From Thiotrichaceae bacterium (GTDB lineage: Bacteria > Pseudomonadota > Gammaproteobacteria > Beggiatoales > Beggiatoaceae), in the NCBI GenBank assembly GCA_028688145.1, contig JAQTYU010000013.1:1-64000 (forward strand): a stretch of 64,000 bases of DNA, given 5' to 3'. The notes beneath the pieces are model-generated. The model was not told the DNA's origin, did no database searches, and worked only from the letters and a program-made list of their open reading frames with translations. A program made the position numbers and the translations under genes. Below are positions 38,501 through 46,123 of the stretch, piece after piece (position 1 is the stretch's first letter; each line of letters begins with the position of its first letter).

Positions 38501-39884
38501 AGAAAGAAGTCTCTAAATGATTAATCAAGGTGCTGGCTGAATTTTCGGGAGTTTGCAGATAATCTAGAATTAAGCGGGGTAAGACTGCTAATTGTTCATA
38601 AGCGGCAAATCTATCCGATTGAAAACGAATGCTTAATTCAAAAATATTTTCATTAATAAAAGTACAAACATCTTGTAAACCCGTTAAGCCTTTTTCACCC
38701 GCTGCAACCCATAAAGATTGAATAGTATTGGTATAGGCTTCGAGGGATTCTAAGAAAACTTCACTGTTGTCTTCGCTGGTGACATATTTATGTAAGGAAG
38801 TCGATAAAATCTCATCCATTGCCAAGATTTTATTAGATAATTCTTTAGACTCTTGCAATAATTCGAGTGAGGCTTCTTCTGTAACTGGCTTACTCTCAGG
38901 CGTGGCGGTGAAATGCGATGAACCCCTGTTATCCATGACCTGTAAGGCTTGCATTGCCTCTTCTAAAGGCATTTCAGGCACTTCAATTTCTTCAACTTCG
39001 TTCAATAATTCTTCATCATCATCCGCCAAAACGCTTTCAGACAAAGCCAAATCGTCTGCAATCTTTGGAACTTCTGACACAGAATCAAAAGCTTGCTCAT
39101 CTAATAATTGTTCTAACTCATGGTCTGGCAAGCTGGGTAATTGCACCGCCATTGCCACAGGTGTTTCTATTTCTACAACTTCGCCCAGCTTGTTTTCAGC
39201 AGAATGCAATTCAGGCAGAAAAGTGACTGCTTCGGTAAACTCGTCAAAAGATTGCTCATCTAAAACTTGTTCTGCTTCAGATAATTGCGGTAAATCAGCA
39301 TTAAAATCTTCATCATCTAGTAATAAGAGTTCATCTGTCAGCAAGACCTGATTTTCAAGTTCCGCGCTGTCACTTTCGAGATTTTCAACAGGCAAACTTT
39401 CAGGCACAGTGGGCGACTTATCACTGCTTTGAAAGTCTTGTGCTAACAAAGAAGATAATTGATCCCATTGGGGTTCATTAGCAGATTTTTTTAAATGTCC
39501 GTTATGTAATTCGGTAATCAGTTGTAAGTGGTTGATTAATTTATCGCGGGAATAACTGTCATTCGGCAATTGTAAATAACGCGCCACTAAACGCGGAAAA
39601 CGTTCAATTTCGCTACACACAGCATTGCGGTGCGCGCTGTCTTGTCCGTGTAAAGCTTGTAAATATTGTTGGGTTAAATCACAAACCGCTTGCAAGCCGA
39701 CCAAGTGCATTTTTTCAGCAATCGTATGAATGCCTTGCACATAGTCACTGCACTGAGCAATGGCTTGAGAAACTGCGCTTTCTGAGGCGTTGTCATCTGC
39801 AAAGACTGCTAGTGCTTCATACAAGGTATAAGCATCGTTGGCAACTTTCGTGTGTAAATCTTCTAAAAGTTCAGCACTGAGCAT
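32529..39884 (-). CDS. chpA: ChpA/PilL-type chemosensory hybrid histidine kinase, 2451 residues
   Basis: CheA-like kinase of the pilus chemosensory system, controlling type IV pilus extension and retraction. The length is close to Pseudomonas ChpA. Order: seven Hpt-like repeats centred on residues 53, 392, 801, 1037, 1196, 1355 and 1542; a canonical Hpt with His1706 (LAHTLKGSSN); an Ala/Pro linker (about 1800-1840); dimerisation helix (RVPTKTIDNLMRLIGEL); CheA ATPase (HILRNSIDHGLE, DDGQGLN, GRGVGMD); CheW domain; and receiver (about 2325-2451) with Asp2380. At the phospho-acceptor place the repeats read His, Trp, Trp, Trp, Trp, Trp, Asn, so only two sites keep histidine. Acidic low-complexity linkers join the early repeats. 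Repeats 4-6 are exactly 159 residues apart. Confidence 0.93.
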   Translation of the reverse strand: MLSAELLEDLHTKVANDAYTLYEALAVFADDNASESAVSQAIAQCSDYVQGIHTIAEKMHLVGLQAVCDLTQQYLQALHGQDSAHRNAVCSEIERFPRLVARYLQLPNDSYSRDKLINHLQLITELHNGHLKKSANEPQWDQLSSLLAQDFQSSDKSPTVPESLPVENLESDSAELENQVLLTDELLLLDDEDFNADLPQLSEAEQVLDEQSFDEFTEAVTFLPELHSAENKLGEVVEIETPVAMAVQLPSLPDHELEQLLDEQAFDSVSEVPKIADDLALSESVLADDDEELLNEVEEIEVPEMPLEEAMQALQVMDNRGSSHFTATPESKPVTEEASLELLQESKELSNKILAMDEILSTSLHKYVTSEDNSEVFLESLEAYTNTIQSLWVAAGEKGLTGLQDVCTFINENIFELSIRFQSDRFAAYEQLAVLPRLILDYLQTPENSASTLINHLETSFWFIPLTESKALLTRLTQELNTLRYVNRAESDTEKYLEVLPESVEEIPPATSELLELSEPPAMLSDDDMDLLANSSLEAIEELALEDELEELPESVAELEATDEEIVALSSLETSEVVHEAVSAELFASEVVEDLNDFEHEPVFVDAFETSELSEDEALFASEVVENSESLSTETEPAELIAELEAFEEDDSVITETADRELAAAENLATIHNLDESLEEIAEDDTLLDEEELDTLEAMEQAELDDNLEEIASEAELSEVEEFTAFSEEVTETTASNTFDAELEEDAPFVSTDILDSLTAEISEASAELSKALQKFSLAEDDSAALLEAVEQYTDNVQSIWNAADSVELTSIQEICTFLNDNIFELSAHPVAIRRSAQPQLEAVPSLILAYLHKPLETAPKITQLLSRPSWSFPLDDERAQTLLQQLSLGKLGNDEVEAEILIEESEAFAETEELTEEFLPDEAVAEIVPEDLPEKFSVDEFEEAEFEEVNEAENLLETSEAIEEETALESEEFPIEIDEPEIVLADADILDLIIGQIADIGDALTPIAESLLQAEDGSETILAAVEGYTENVQGIWDAAEMAQLGGVQDVCMFINDNVMGLSMQDQLTRQQAQPVLALWTGALIDYLQAPREGAVQLIELLQNPVWAMPLEDSTALQARLLPAPTAPQAAENTVETELPEIVLAAPDILDLIIGQLVDTGDSLAPVLESLINAEEGSESVLTAVETYNENVQSVWDAAEMAQLGGVQDVCTFINDNVMGLSMQDAPTRQAAQALFANWTNVVVGYLKAPRSGATELVQFLQDPLWAMPLEESAAQTLLSRLLPSNTAATQTTSAAPVATIRLADPDILELVISQITDVAEELSKALEVCVSMENENPAFLEAIENYTNHVQAIWDAAEMAGLNGLQDVCTFVNDNLMAFSALDGTERQAAQQVIQQWPQLVLSYLHDPLNGAPALVAHLQQSEWAMPLEAERAGEFLSALTNSSNSPEQVAAFEAEAAATEEEEYYDADEEAGEISELDTSSVGGDISLGNAEVLEILSSELESVKEELAEELGKFTSLANGAAGFEEAAESYGDHVQRLNAAADMLGLTGLSEVCLFIANNVKALAAQDLGARSKAKKLLEEWPDLVLAYISSPMDTVIKLVNHFREPQWAKSLSDDDAHKLLNILTQGASEESEADQEPAYSRQTQATPEDVFLQIPDDVNRDLLDAYLQETPQTASDFSACIQGIIQNPDFEEVKRAQRLAHTLKGSSNILGIKAIANVAHHLEDILEYFAGNKVVPPKALTDTMVEAADCLEIMVDALMGQDDPPPQAQQVLQDVLDWANRIDKGNLDGATPAPRAAAPAGNAPVAAKAAADAPAKTGGAAAAKPVAPGDASPEQVLRVPTKTIDNLMRLIGELSISVGQIQERLKHVINSTRVLNDQGMILQQKTFSLETLVDVRGITGVESRYGKTVDAEEHFDPLEFEEYNELHSVAHSFIESIADTREVGMSIHGDLAALETMFIQQERLNKEFQAVVTSTRMVPVNTVVSKLQRNVRQTCRTTNKEAELEVSGMDILMDSDVLNNLSDPLMHILRNSIDHGLEAADERELLGKPRSGTIKLDFYREGNNIVVSCKDDGQGLNYTNIRYTAIQRGLLKENQEVTETELARMILMSGFSTKSGVTQVSGRGVGMDVVHSNIRQMKGTIDLMSETGKGMTILLKLPMSLVTEHVLLVRLGHNQFGIPSNSIVQALAPNLAEFHKVGDEITLKIGKNTYALKALANLLSVPSDAQGIDGYAVRPIVLVRQETGTTAIIVDELIDSRDLVMKTMGKYIKKVHGIAGAAILGDGSVMPLLDVPELLRSPMQAALSSYNEEAEASGEGSLAVRASAPKIMIVDDSLSVRKSLSILVEDAGFDILLAKDGLEAIEVMNQTRPNVMLVDMEMPRMNGLELTAHVRANQATHKIPIFMITSRTTEKHREQAKTAGVTAYLTKPYQDVELLGLIDKALAGKL
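35262..36776 (-). repeat. Tandem 477-bp repeats inside chpA
   Basis: The Trp codons of Hpt-like repeats 4, 5 and 6 lie at 36774, 36297 and 35820, exactly 477 bp apart. Blocks such as WDAAEMAQLGGVQDV and FINDNVMGLSMQD are nearly identical between repeats 4 and 5, which points to recent in-frame tandem duplication. Confidence 0.85.
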
Positions 39885-39914
39885 TTTGACTATCCACGCA
39901 GGTGAAGGGGACTA

Positions 39915-39943
39915 TCCTACGCACCCGAAGAAAGTGCGTAGGA
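39915..39943. promoter_or_regulatory. Hairpin between pilJ and chpA
   Basis: TCCTACGCAC and GTGCGTAGGA (perfect 10-bp arms, 9-nt loop) sit in the 69-bp gap between the receptor gene and chpA. There is no T-run on the minus strand. It may stabilise the upstream mRNA or adjust chpA expression within the operon. Confidence 0.5.
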
Positions 39944-39953
39944 CGTATAAAAA

Positions 39954-42497
39954 TTAAGCGGTTGGCAACTTGAACACACGAATCGATTCAATCAACTGCT
40001 TGGAGTAATCCACCAAGCGGTCGGTTTGCACGGTTTGTTCTTCAAGTTGTTTTGCAGTTTCATGGGTACTCATTTGAATGGTTTGTGCTCGTTCACGCAA
40101 TTCGTTAGAAATCGTTGCCTGTTGACGAGAAGCCATTGCAATTTGTTCAACCACTTGCACCAAGTTTGCGGTGGTATTTTGAGTTTCCTTCATCTGCTCA
40201 CCGGCGCGTTCTGCGAGGCGAGACCCTTCAACCACCTGACTAATGGTTTTATCCATCGTCGCAATCGTGTCGTTGGTTTCCACCTGAATGTTTTTCACCA
40301 ACGCCGAGATTTGAGAGGTTGCATTCCGAGAACTTTCTGCGAGCCGTTGCACTTCGTCTGCCACCACTGAGAACCCGCGCCCTGCTTCCCCTGCGGCTGC
40401 TGCTTGCATCGATGCGTTCAATGCGAGCACGTGGGTACGTTCTGCGATGTTATTAATGATGTCAACGATAGAGCTAATTTCTTGAGACCGTTCACCGAGC
40501 CGCTTAATCCGCTTTTCTGTTTCGTGAATGGTTTCCCGAATTTCGCCCATCCCGTCCACTGTGCTGGTTACTGTACCCAATGCTGTTTGGGTAGAGCGCA
40601 TTGCCTGTGCCGCGATTTCGTTACAAGATTGTGCCACTTCTGCAATCTTATTCATTGCTTCCGCAGCCGCAGAGAGTTCCGCCATTGTGGTATCCACCAC
40701 GTCGCGTTCTGCTTCTGCCATCTTAGAAACGTTGTCACCTTGGACTTTAACTTGTAAAGAAGCCGATTCCACGTCGTCTGAAATTCGACGCACGTCTAAC
40801 AACACCTTAGAAGTTTCTGTCGCCATCTGGTTAATTGCGTCAGCGAGCGGGCCGGTCACGTCTTCGGTCACAGGCACTTGAACGGTCAAATCCCGTTGTG
40901 ATAATTGGAAGGACGCTTTCAACAATTCAATAATTGAGTTGTTGAGCATTTCGTTTTCTTTTTCCGCTTTCGCCAAGGCAGAAAGCCGCGCATCCAGTAA
41001 GCTGTTAAACGCATTCGACAGTGTTTCTAATTCGTCGCCGGTCTTAACGTCTGCACGAGCGGTGAAGTCGCCGCCTGCCACCTTGCTCACAATGGCTTCT
41101 AAGTGGTTAATTGGTGATGCAATTCTTCCGAAGAACAAGAACCCTAATAATCCCCCCCCGAACAACACACCGAGCGCGATGGGCACTGACCCTTTGGTAA
41201 TTTCTGAGGTCAACTGATTCAAACGTTCCAAAGATTCTGCTTCTTGTAAGTTTGAGAAGATGGCCCATGCAAGCCCTGGCACATTAATTGGTGCGTACGC
41301 CGAAAGCACGAATTCACCCCGATAATCTTCAAACAAGTCGAAGCCTGTCACCCCAGAGAACGCGGCGCGTGTCCCTGGATTATCCACTTTTTGCAGACCT
41401 ACGCTGGTGTCTTTCAATTCGATGTTAGAAATCACATCAGTAGGCAAGCCTGCTTTTTCTACCGCAGCTAAATAACCTTCTTTATCTTCCACCAACATCC
41501 GACTGTCGTTCCGCATCGTGCCATCTGCTGCCACAATGTAGTTTTCGCCCGTGCGCCCTGATTCGTCAACCCGCCATGAACGGTCATAAGTCATGATGTC
41601 GTTAATGCTGTCAATCGGGAGCTGGAAAATCAGCACCCCAATGCGCTGATTGCCGTTAAATATGGGTGCACCTACGAAAGCCACCTGACTATCATAAGAA
41701 GGGAGGTAAGGGGCAAAGTCAATCAGCGTGATTTGATTGTGATTGAGCGTATTCGCGCGTTCAAAAACATGTCCTAATCCCGTCTTGGCAAATGCGCCAT
41801 CAATCAAGGATGTCCCAAAGTCCACCTGTTTTGCCACAGAGTAAACAATGCGTCCCGTGTCAGCATCGACTAAGACGATGTCTTCAAGGCTATAACGCCG
41901 TGAGAAGTCACTGGTGTAAGGATGGAAACCCCGGTGAATTTTGGTGTAACTAGAGCCATCTTTTGCGGCAAAAAACTCTTCTTTAGTCCCCAGCGGATTC
42001 GGATTGGCGGCAATGTAATGATATTGTAAGGCTAGCGCATTTTCATCAAGCTGCCCTAAAATCGAGTTCATATCTACGGTCGCGTTCACATTTAACGTGC
42101 CGTATTCTTCCAAAAAGTCGGTATTGTAATATTTGTTTAAGGCTTCACGATATTTATCAAAAGGTAAGCTTTGCGTGGCTGAAGGAGGTCCTTCTTCTCC
42201 CCCTGAACTGCCTGCTTCATATTGAAACTTGGGAAATGCTTCTTTAAAACCTTGCATGGCTTCAATCGTCATTTTTGACTCAGCAAAGGTCTGAATCTGA
42301 TTGATAACCAAGGTAAAATAACCTTCGATTTGTGATTTTTTACTGTCGCGAATAGAGGTAATATGGCTTTGCGCACTTTCTGTCAGTGCCTGTTGCCCCA
42401 AAGTCCCTGCAATTCGGCTCGTGAAGAATGCAGTAATGAGCACGGGAATCACGGCGAGGAATGCCGATCCCAGAAACATTTTCTGCTTTAGTTTCAT
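39954..42497 (-). CDS. pilJ: PilJ-like methyl-accepting chemotaxis receptor
   Basis: 847 residues. Membrane segment 1 (about 8-29); a large periplasmic domain (30-435) with the look of a double Cache module (IVYSVAKQVDFGTSLIDGAF, YLPSYDSQVAFVGAPIFNG, GVLIFQLPIDSINDIM); membrane segment 2 (about 438-460); two HAMP regions (about 461-515 and 535-590, the second with PilJ-like QRDLTVQVPVTEDVTGPLADAI); and a signalling domain with tip ERTHVLALNASMQAAAAGEAGRGFSVVADEV. The signalling half resembles PilJ, whereas the large sensor domain looks closer to amino-acid or carboxylate sensing Cache receptors. No CheR-binding pentapeptide at the C-terminus. Confidence 0.88.
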   Translation of the reverse strand: MKLKQKMFLGSAFLAVIPVLITAFFTSRIAGTLGQQALTESAQSHITSIRDSKKSQIEGYFTLVINQIQTFAESKMTIEAMQGFKEAFPKFQYEAGSSGGEEGPPSATQSLPFDKYREALNKYYNTDFLEEYGTLNVNATVDMNSILGQLDENALALQYHYIAANPNPLGTKEEFFAAKDGSSYTKIHRGFHPYTSDFSRRYSLEDIVLVDADTGRIVYSVAKQVDFGTSLIDGAFAKTGLGHVFERANTLNHNQITLIDFAPYLPSYDSQVAFVGAPIFNGNQRIGVLIFQLPIDSINDIMTYDRSWRVDESGRTGENYIVAADGTMRNDSRMLVEDKEGYLAAVEKAGLPTDVISNIELKDTSVGLQKVDNPGTRAAFSGVTGFDLFEDYRGEFVLSAYAPINVPGLAWAIFSNLQEAESLERLNQLTSEITKGSVPIALGVLFGGGLLGFLFFGRIASPINHLEAIVSKVAGGDFTARADVKTGDELETLSNAFNSLLDARLSALAKAEKENEMLNNSIIELLKASFQLSQRDLTVQVPVTEDVTGPLADAINQMATETSKVLLDVRRISDDVESASLQVKVQGDNVSKMAEAERDVVDTTMAELSAAAEAMNKIAEVAQSCNEIAAQAMRSTQTALGTVTSTVDGMGEIRETIHETEKRIKRLGERSQEISSIVDIINNIAERTHVLALNASMQAAAAGEAGRGFSVVADEVQRLAESSRNATSQISALVKNIQVETNDTIATMDKTISQVVEGSRLAERAGEQMKETQNTTANLVQVVEQIAMASRQQATISNELRERAQTIQMSTHETAKQLEEQTVQTDRLVDYSKQLIESIRVFKLPTA

Positions 42498-42552
42498 CTT
42501 ATTGGTCTCCGTTAAAGTGCGATATTCCTCGCGGGCACGCGCTCATGCTCAA

Positions 42553-43092
42553 TTAGGTCGCAATGCGGTTTGCTAAAGATTCAAAAAATCCAAAATGATC
42601 AAAGTTAAACCAGACCTCACCATTTTTTTCATAGCCTACCGTTGCATAAGGCTGAAGCGCATCAGGCAAAGGCGGCAGGGATTCTAGTTTATCTGCGGTT
42701 GTCAGGGTAATATGAATTGGCAAATCGTCAATCATGATTGCCCCCGCAGTTTCCCCTTGTCCTAAAATCAGTAACATGGGTTTAGATTTTCGATCGGTTT
42801 CCCTTGCCAAACCCAGTAAGAGATTCAGATCAAAGACGGGTACTAAGTTGCCACGTAGGTTGATAATTCCCAACAACCATTGGGCGGTATTGGGAATGGG
42901 ACAAATTGACAACACTTCAGTCAACTCGCTGGTTTCATGTTGGGCAATAAGTAAACCAATATTACCCACATGAAAACCCAGACGACGGGTACTTTCTGCT
43001 TGGAGTAAAGCTTTGTAGGCAGCTTCGTCCATCTGTTGTCGAAACAGAGGACGGTTTAATGCCTCGCTAGGGGTCAGCCAAGGAAGTTTCAT
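42553..43092 (-). CDS. pilI: CheW-type adaptor PilI
   Basis: A 179-residue CheW-domain protein linking the receptor to the kinase ChpA. Seen: RRLGFHVGNIGLLIAQHE at the start of the domain, VLSICPIPNTAQWLLGIINLRGNLVPVFDLNLLLGL (30 or so residues of CheW signature split across the two subdomains), and MLILGQGETAGAIMIDDL. The N-terminal 35 residues (LTPSEALNRP) are typical of PilI. Lies between the lipoprotein gene and pilJ with short gaps, on the same strand. Confidence 0.9.
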   Translation of the reverse strand: MKLPWLTPSEALNRPLFRQQMDEAAYKALLQAESTRRLGFHVGNIGLLIAQHETSELTEVLSICPIPNTAQWLLGIINLRGNLVPVFDLNLLLGLARETDRKSKPMLLILGQGETAGAIMIDDLPIHITLTTADKLESLPPLPDALQPYATVGYEKNGEVWFNFDHFGFFESLANRIAT

Positions 43093-43098
43093 AATCCG

Positions 43099-44304
43099 TT
43101 ATTGCGCTTCAATATCCAAAGGAGGGGCTACGAAGTTTTGTAGCGGTTGGGCGTTGTAGTGCAGCAAGGCGGGAGTCCGTCCGGGATATGAAACCCAACC
43201 TGTAAATGCTTCACTGCCTGTGAGATTATGACGTTCAATAAAGTAACGGATGTAACGCATACTCTTACGCATCGCACGATCTCGAATGGCAGATAAGGCT
43301 TTAGTCGGGGTGTCATTGAGCACCGTCATGGCTAATTGACGGTCATAATCTTCCCGTGAAAGATTCGCAAGCCCTGCCATTTTATCCAAGGTAGGTCCGC
43401 GTCTATTCCCTTGTAAGCGTTCCATCACTGAGAACCATGTGGCTAATAAAGCTTTAGCGAAACCAGGATGGTCTTGTAAAGTTTCACGACGTACCACAAT
43501 TAAGTCACTAATTTCCTTTGGGATTTCACGACTATCAAATAAAACCTTGGCTTTTTGTTCACGTACTAATTTATCAACGTTAGGATTGCCTGCGGCAACG
43601 CCATACACTTGACCATTCCCAAAAGCACTGGGAATATCTGCTTCAGTTACCGCTGCAACATTGACTTCATCAAAACCAATTTGATTACGCATTAAATAAC
43701 GGTCGAGCAAATAATGACGGGAGGAGAATTGTACGGCTGCTAATGATTTTCCATGAATATCACTGCTGGCATCGGCGGGTAATAACAAGGCATCGCTACC
43801 ATTGCTGTAACCAGTAATCAAAATTACGTCACTTTCAATATCGTGTTTTACCAACTGCGCAATCGCATCGATATTGGTCACTGCAACTGCATCGACTTCC
43901 CCATCGAGATATTTTTTAATGGTATCTTGATAACTATCGGTGACAAACTTAATGTCAACTTTGTATTCTTGAGCAAATTGTTGATAGGTACCTTCCTCAT
44001 TTGCCAAAAACCAAGGCATCCATTGTGCGTAACTGCCACCCACTGCAAAACTTACTTGAGCGATTTCACCAGCGGTAGCTTTATTAGGTTTATCAGCTTT
44101 ATTATCGCCCTTATCCGCTTTGTCTCCTTTTTTTCCTGCCTTATCAACTTTATGTGTTTCAGACGTATCAGCGGCGGCTGATGTTGTCGTCGTTGATGAA
44201 GATTTCCACCAGTCAGCGAGATTATTAATATAATTACACGCGGTCAGAGAAAAAATCATACATAACGTGATGAAAACACGCGAGACTGCAGTGCTAATTG
44301 ACAT
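43099..44304 (-). CDS. Solute-binding lipoprotein (NMT1/TauA-like) inside the chp operon
   Basis: 401 residues. The lipoprotein signal ends in LTAC (Cys23). A Ser/Thr then Lys/Asp-rich linker (about 36-82, KADKGDNKADK) precedes a periplasmic binding fold (about 88-390): SFAVGGSYAQWMPWFLANEEG, FVTDSYQDTIKKYLDGEVDA, VTNIDAIAQLV, ILITGYSNGSDALL. This matches ABC-transporter binding proteins for sulfonates, nitrate or thiamine precursors. No permease or ATPase gene is nearby. The stop is 6 bp from pilI, so it is part of the chemosensory operon and may present its ligand to the PilJ-like receptor. The ligand is unknown. Confidence 0.82.
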   Translation of the reverse strand: MSISTAVSRVFITLCMIFSLTACNYINNLADWWKSSSTTTTSAAADTSETHKVDKAGKKGDKADKGDNKADKPNKATAGEIAQVSFAVGGSYAQWMPWFLANEEGTYQQFAQEYKVDIKFVTDSYQDTIKKYLDGEVDAVAVTNIDAIAQLVKHDIESDVILITGYSNGSDALLLPADASSDIHGKSLAAVQFSSRHYLLDRYLMRNQIGFDEVNVAAVTEADIPSAFGNGQVYGVAAGNPNVDKLVREQKAKVLFDSREIPKEISDLIVVRRETLQDHPGFAKALLATWFSVMERLQGNRRGPTLDKMAGLANLSREDYDRQLAMTVLNDTPTKALSAIRDRAMRKSMRYIRYFIERHNLTGSEAFTGWVSYPGRTPALLHYNAQPLQNFVAPPLDIEAQ

Positions 44305-44649
44305 GTCAACCTTTCCCCATTTGCAGTGAATCTACTGATTTCTAAATAGGCTAAGCCGTTAATAGAAAATCAGTTTGCGAATCCAGTCTTATCATTAAAA
44401 TTTAAGTTATGTTGTGGCTTCATTAAGCAGCTTGCACACCAATGCCACGCTGAGTAGGATAAGAATAATAAAAAATTTAACAAATAACAAGTTACAGTAA
44501 TCTCTTAATATCTCACCTTAACTATTAATCTAGCTATGTTTTGACCAAAGCTTGATGGCTCATCCTCCTCTAATTGCCTCAGGCTAAATAATTTATCGTG
44601 GGAAATACACTGGAAAAAGGGGCGGCAAGCTTCATGCCAAAAGAAGAGA
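44305..44649. other. Gap between pilH and the binding-protein gene
   Basis: About 345 bp, AT-rich, with no ORF. As pilH ends in a terminator here, this stretch should carry a promoter for the binding-protein and downstream chp genes on the minus strand. No clear promoter motif was picked out. Confidence 0.4.
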
Positions 44650-44676
44650 AACAGGCATAGCGATGCTATGCCTGTT
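44650..44676 (-). terminator. Terminator after pilH
   Basis: AACAGGCATAGC (44650-44661) and GCTATGCCTGTT (44665-44676) form a perfect 12-bp stem with a GAT loop, 5 bp after the pilH stop. On the minus strand a T-rich tract (TTTCTCTTCTTTT) follows. Confidence 0.8.
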
Positions 44677-44681
44677 AAATG

Positions 44682-45053
44682 TTATTTTTTGAAGCTATTG
44701 ATTTGCTCAATGATTTGGTCGGGTGTATAAGGTTTTTGTACTAATGCCTTACCCCCTTGCATTTCAGCCCACATACGGTCGGCTTTTTGTCCCTTGCTAG
44801 TGACAAACACGATAGGAATATTTTTCGTGGCTTCATTATGGGTAATTTCACGACAGGCTTGATAACCATCCATTTGGTTCATCACCACGTCCATGAAAAT
44901 CAAATCTGGTTTTTCAGAGGCAGCTTTCTCAATGGCTTCTTGTCCAGAAGCTGCTGCAATCACTTCATACCCCGCATCCTTGACGATATTTTGGATATTC
45001 ATGCGATCCACTGTTGAATCGTCAACGACAAGAATTTTGTTAATAGTAGGCAT
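44682..45053 (-). CDS. pilH: Single-domain response regulator PilH
   Basis: A CheY-like receiver of about 123 residues acting with ChpA, in Pseudomonas favouring pilus retraction. Acidic pair in VVDDSTVDRMN, phospho-acceptor Asp in FMDVVMNQMDG (residue 55 or 56), switch Thr in VFVTSKGQ and Lys in VQKPYT are present. The VVMNQMDGYQACREI context is typical of PilH. AGGAG lies 6 bp before the ATG at 45053; the GTG at 45056 is less likely. Confidence 0.88.
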   Translation of the reverse strand: MPTINKILVVDDSTVDRMNIQNIVKDAGYEVIAAASGQEAIEKAASEKPDLIFMDVVMNQMDGYQACREITHNEATKNIPIVFVTSKGQKADRMWAEMQGGKALVQKPYTPDQIIEQINSFKK

Positions 45054-45198
45054 CACGTTCTCCTCGTCTTTTTGTTGAAATTTGTACGTATCCCTGAAGT
45101 TATCATACCACTTTTACAAAGCTAACAGGGCATCACTTTTTACTTAAACCATACGTGAGATGTCTTTCAAAGACAGGCTCATCATCTTCCAAGTGCAA

Positions 45199-46023
45199 TT
45201 AAGCTTTTTGGTTAAAATTGGGTAAAAATTGCTTAATCACTTCCTTGAGTTTTTCTTGTTCCACAGGCTTGGTCAAATAAACACTTGCTCCAGCCATCGT
45301 TCCTCTAAGTTTGTCAAAACGTGAACCTTTCCCCGTCAACATTACCACGGGCGTATTTTTAGACATTTTCTCAGATTTAATCACTTTACAGACTTTGTAG
45401 CCATCAATCCCCGGCAACATCAAATCTAAGAAAATGATGTCATAGACCGTCTTTTTGATAAATTCGAGGGCTTCTTCACCTGTTTCTGCAAAATCCATGT
45501 CCATGCCATATAAACCCAATTGGATTTCCATAGACTTACGCACAGGCAAACTGTCATCCACCACCAAAGCTTTAACCCCGCTGCGGGTTGCATCGCGTGC
45601 GCCACGGGCGGCATCGAGTAAAGCAGCATGGGCGGCTTCATCTAAAATTTCCTCGCCCCCCACCACCAATTCAGGCACATATTTATGGACTTCAATGGTG
45701 ACTTTATCGAGAGTTTCTAAAACCCGTTTCAAGGTCAAAGGACGACGTAACATCACATCCGTTGCAGGTTCAGTGCCCGTGGCGGGTGCTTTGGTCACTT
45801 TCACTGTGGGAATTTGGCTGTGGTGCACGCTGAAACTACGCCATTCGTCCATTGCCCGAGGATCATCCATGTCAACAAGGACAATCTCGGCTTGAGCACG
45901 CTCGGTGGCTGCAACCATATGATACTGACGACTACGGGTTGCTGCCAGTTTAAAAATACTTCCCAGCGTATTTTGTTCATTCGGGGCTAAACCGAATACC
46001 CCCACTTTAAAAACTTTATCCAT
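45199..46023 (-). CDS. PilG-like response regulator with N-terminal pseudo-receiver
   Basis: 274 residues, about twice the length of PilG. The C-terminal receiver (about 149-270) is complete: VVDDSLPVRKS (Asp156/157), FLDLMLPGIDGYKV (Asp200), MLTGKGSRFDKLRG, and YLTKPVEQ. The N-terminal 115 residues look like a worn receiver: VGVFGLAPNEQ, an acidic strand end AEIVLVDMDD, and RRPLTLKRVLETLDKV in place of the Lys-Pro switch helix. The linker 116-148 is Ala-rich and helical. It lies upstream of pilH on the same strand and may act as PilG. The fold of the N-terminal part is inference from pattern only. Confidence 0.75.
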   Translation of the reverse strand: MDKVFKVGVFGLAPNEQNTLGSIFKLAATRSRQYHMVAATERAQAEIVLVDMDDPRAMDEWRSFSVHHSQIPTVKVTKAPATGTEPATDVMLRRPLTLKRVLETLDKVTIEVHKYVPELVVGGEEILDEAAHAALLDAARGARDATRSGVKALVVDDSLPVRKSMEIQLGLYGMDMDFAETGEEALEFIKKTVYDIIFLDLMLPGIDGYKVCKVIKSEKMSKNTPVVMLTGKGSRFDKLRGTMAGASVYLTKPVEQEKLKEVIKQFLPNFNQKA

Positions 46024-46123
46024 CGCTACAGTTTCCTGTGTTGCCTATTTTCGGTTATGGGCGGGAAGATTCCCATATTTTACTAGCCATTATTCGCTTT
46101 GCTATGCCAGTAAATACTGGTGT

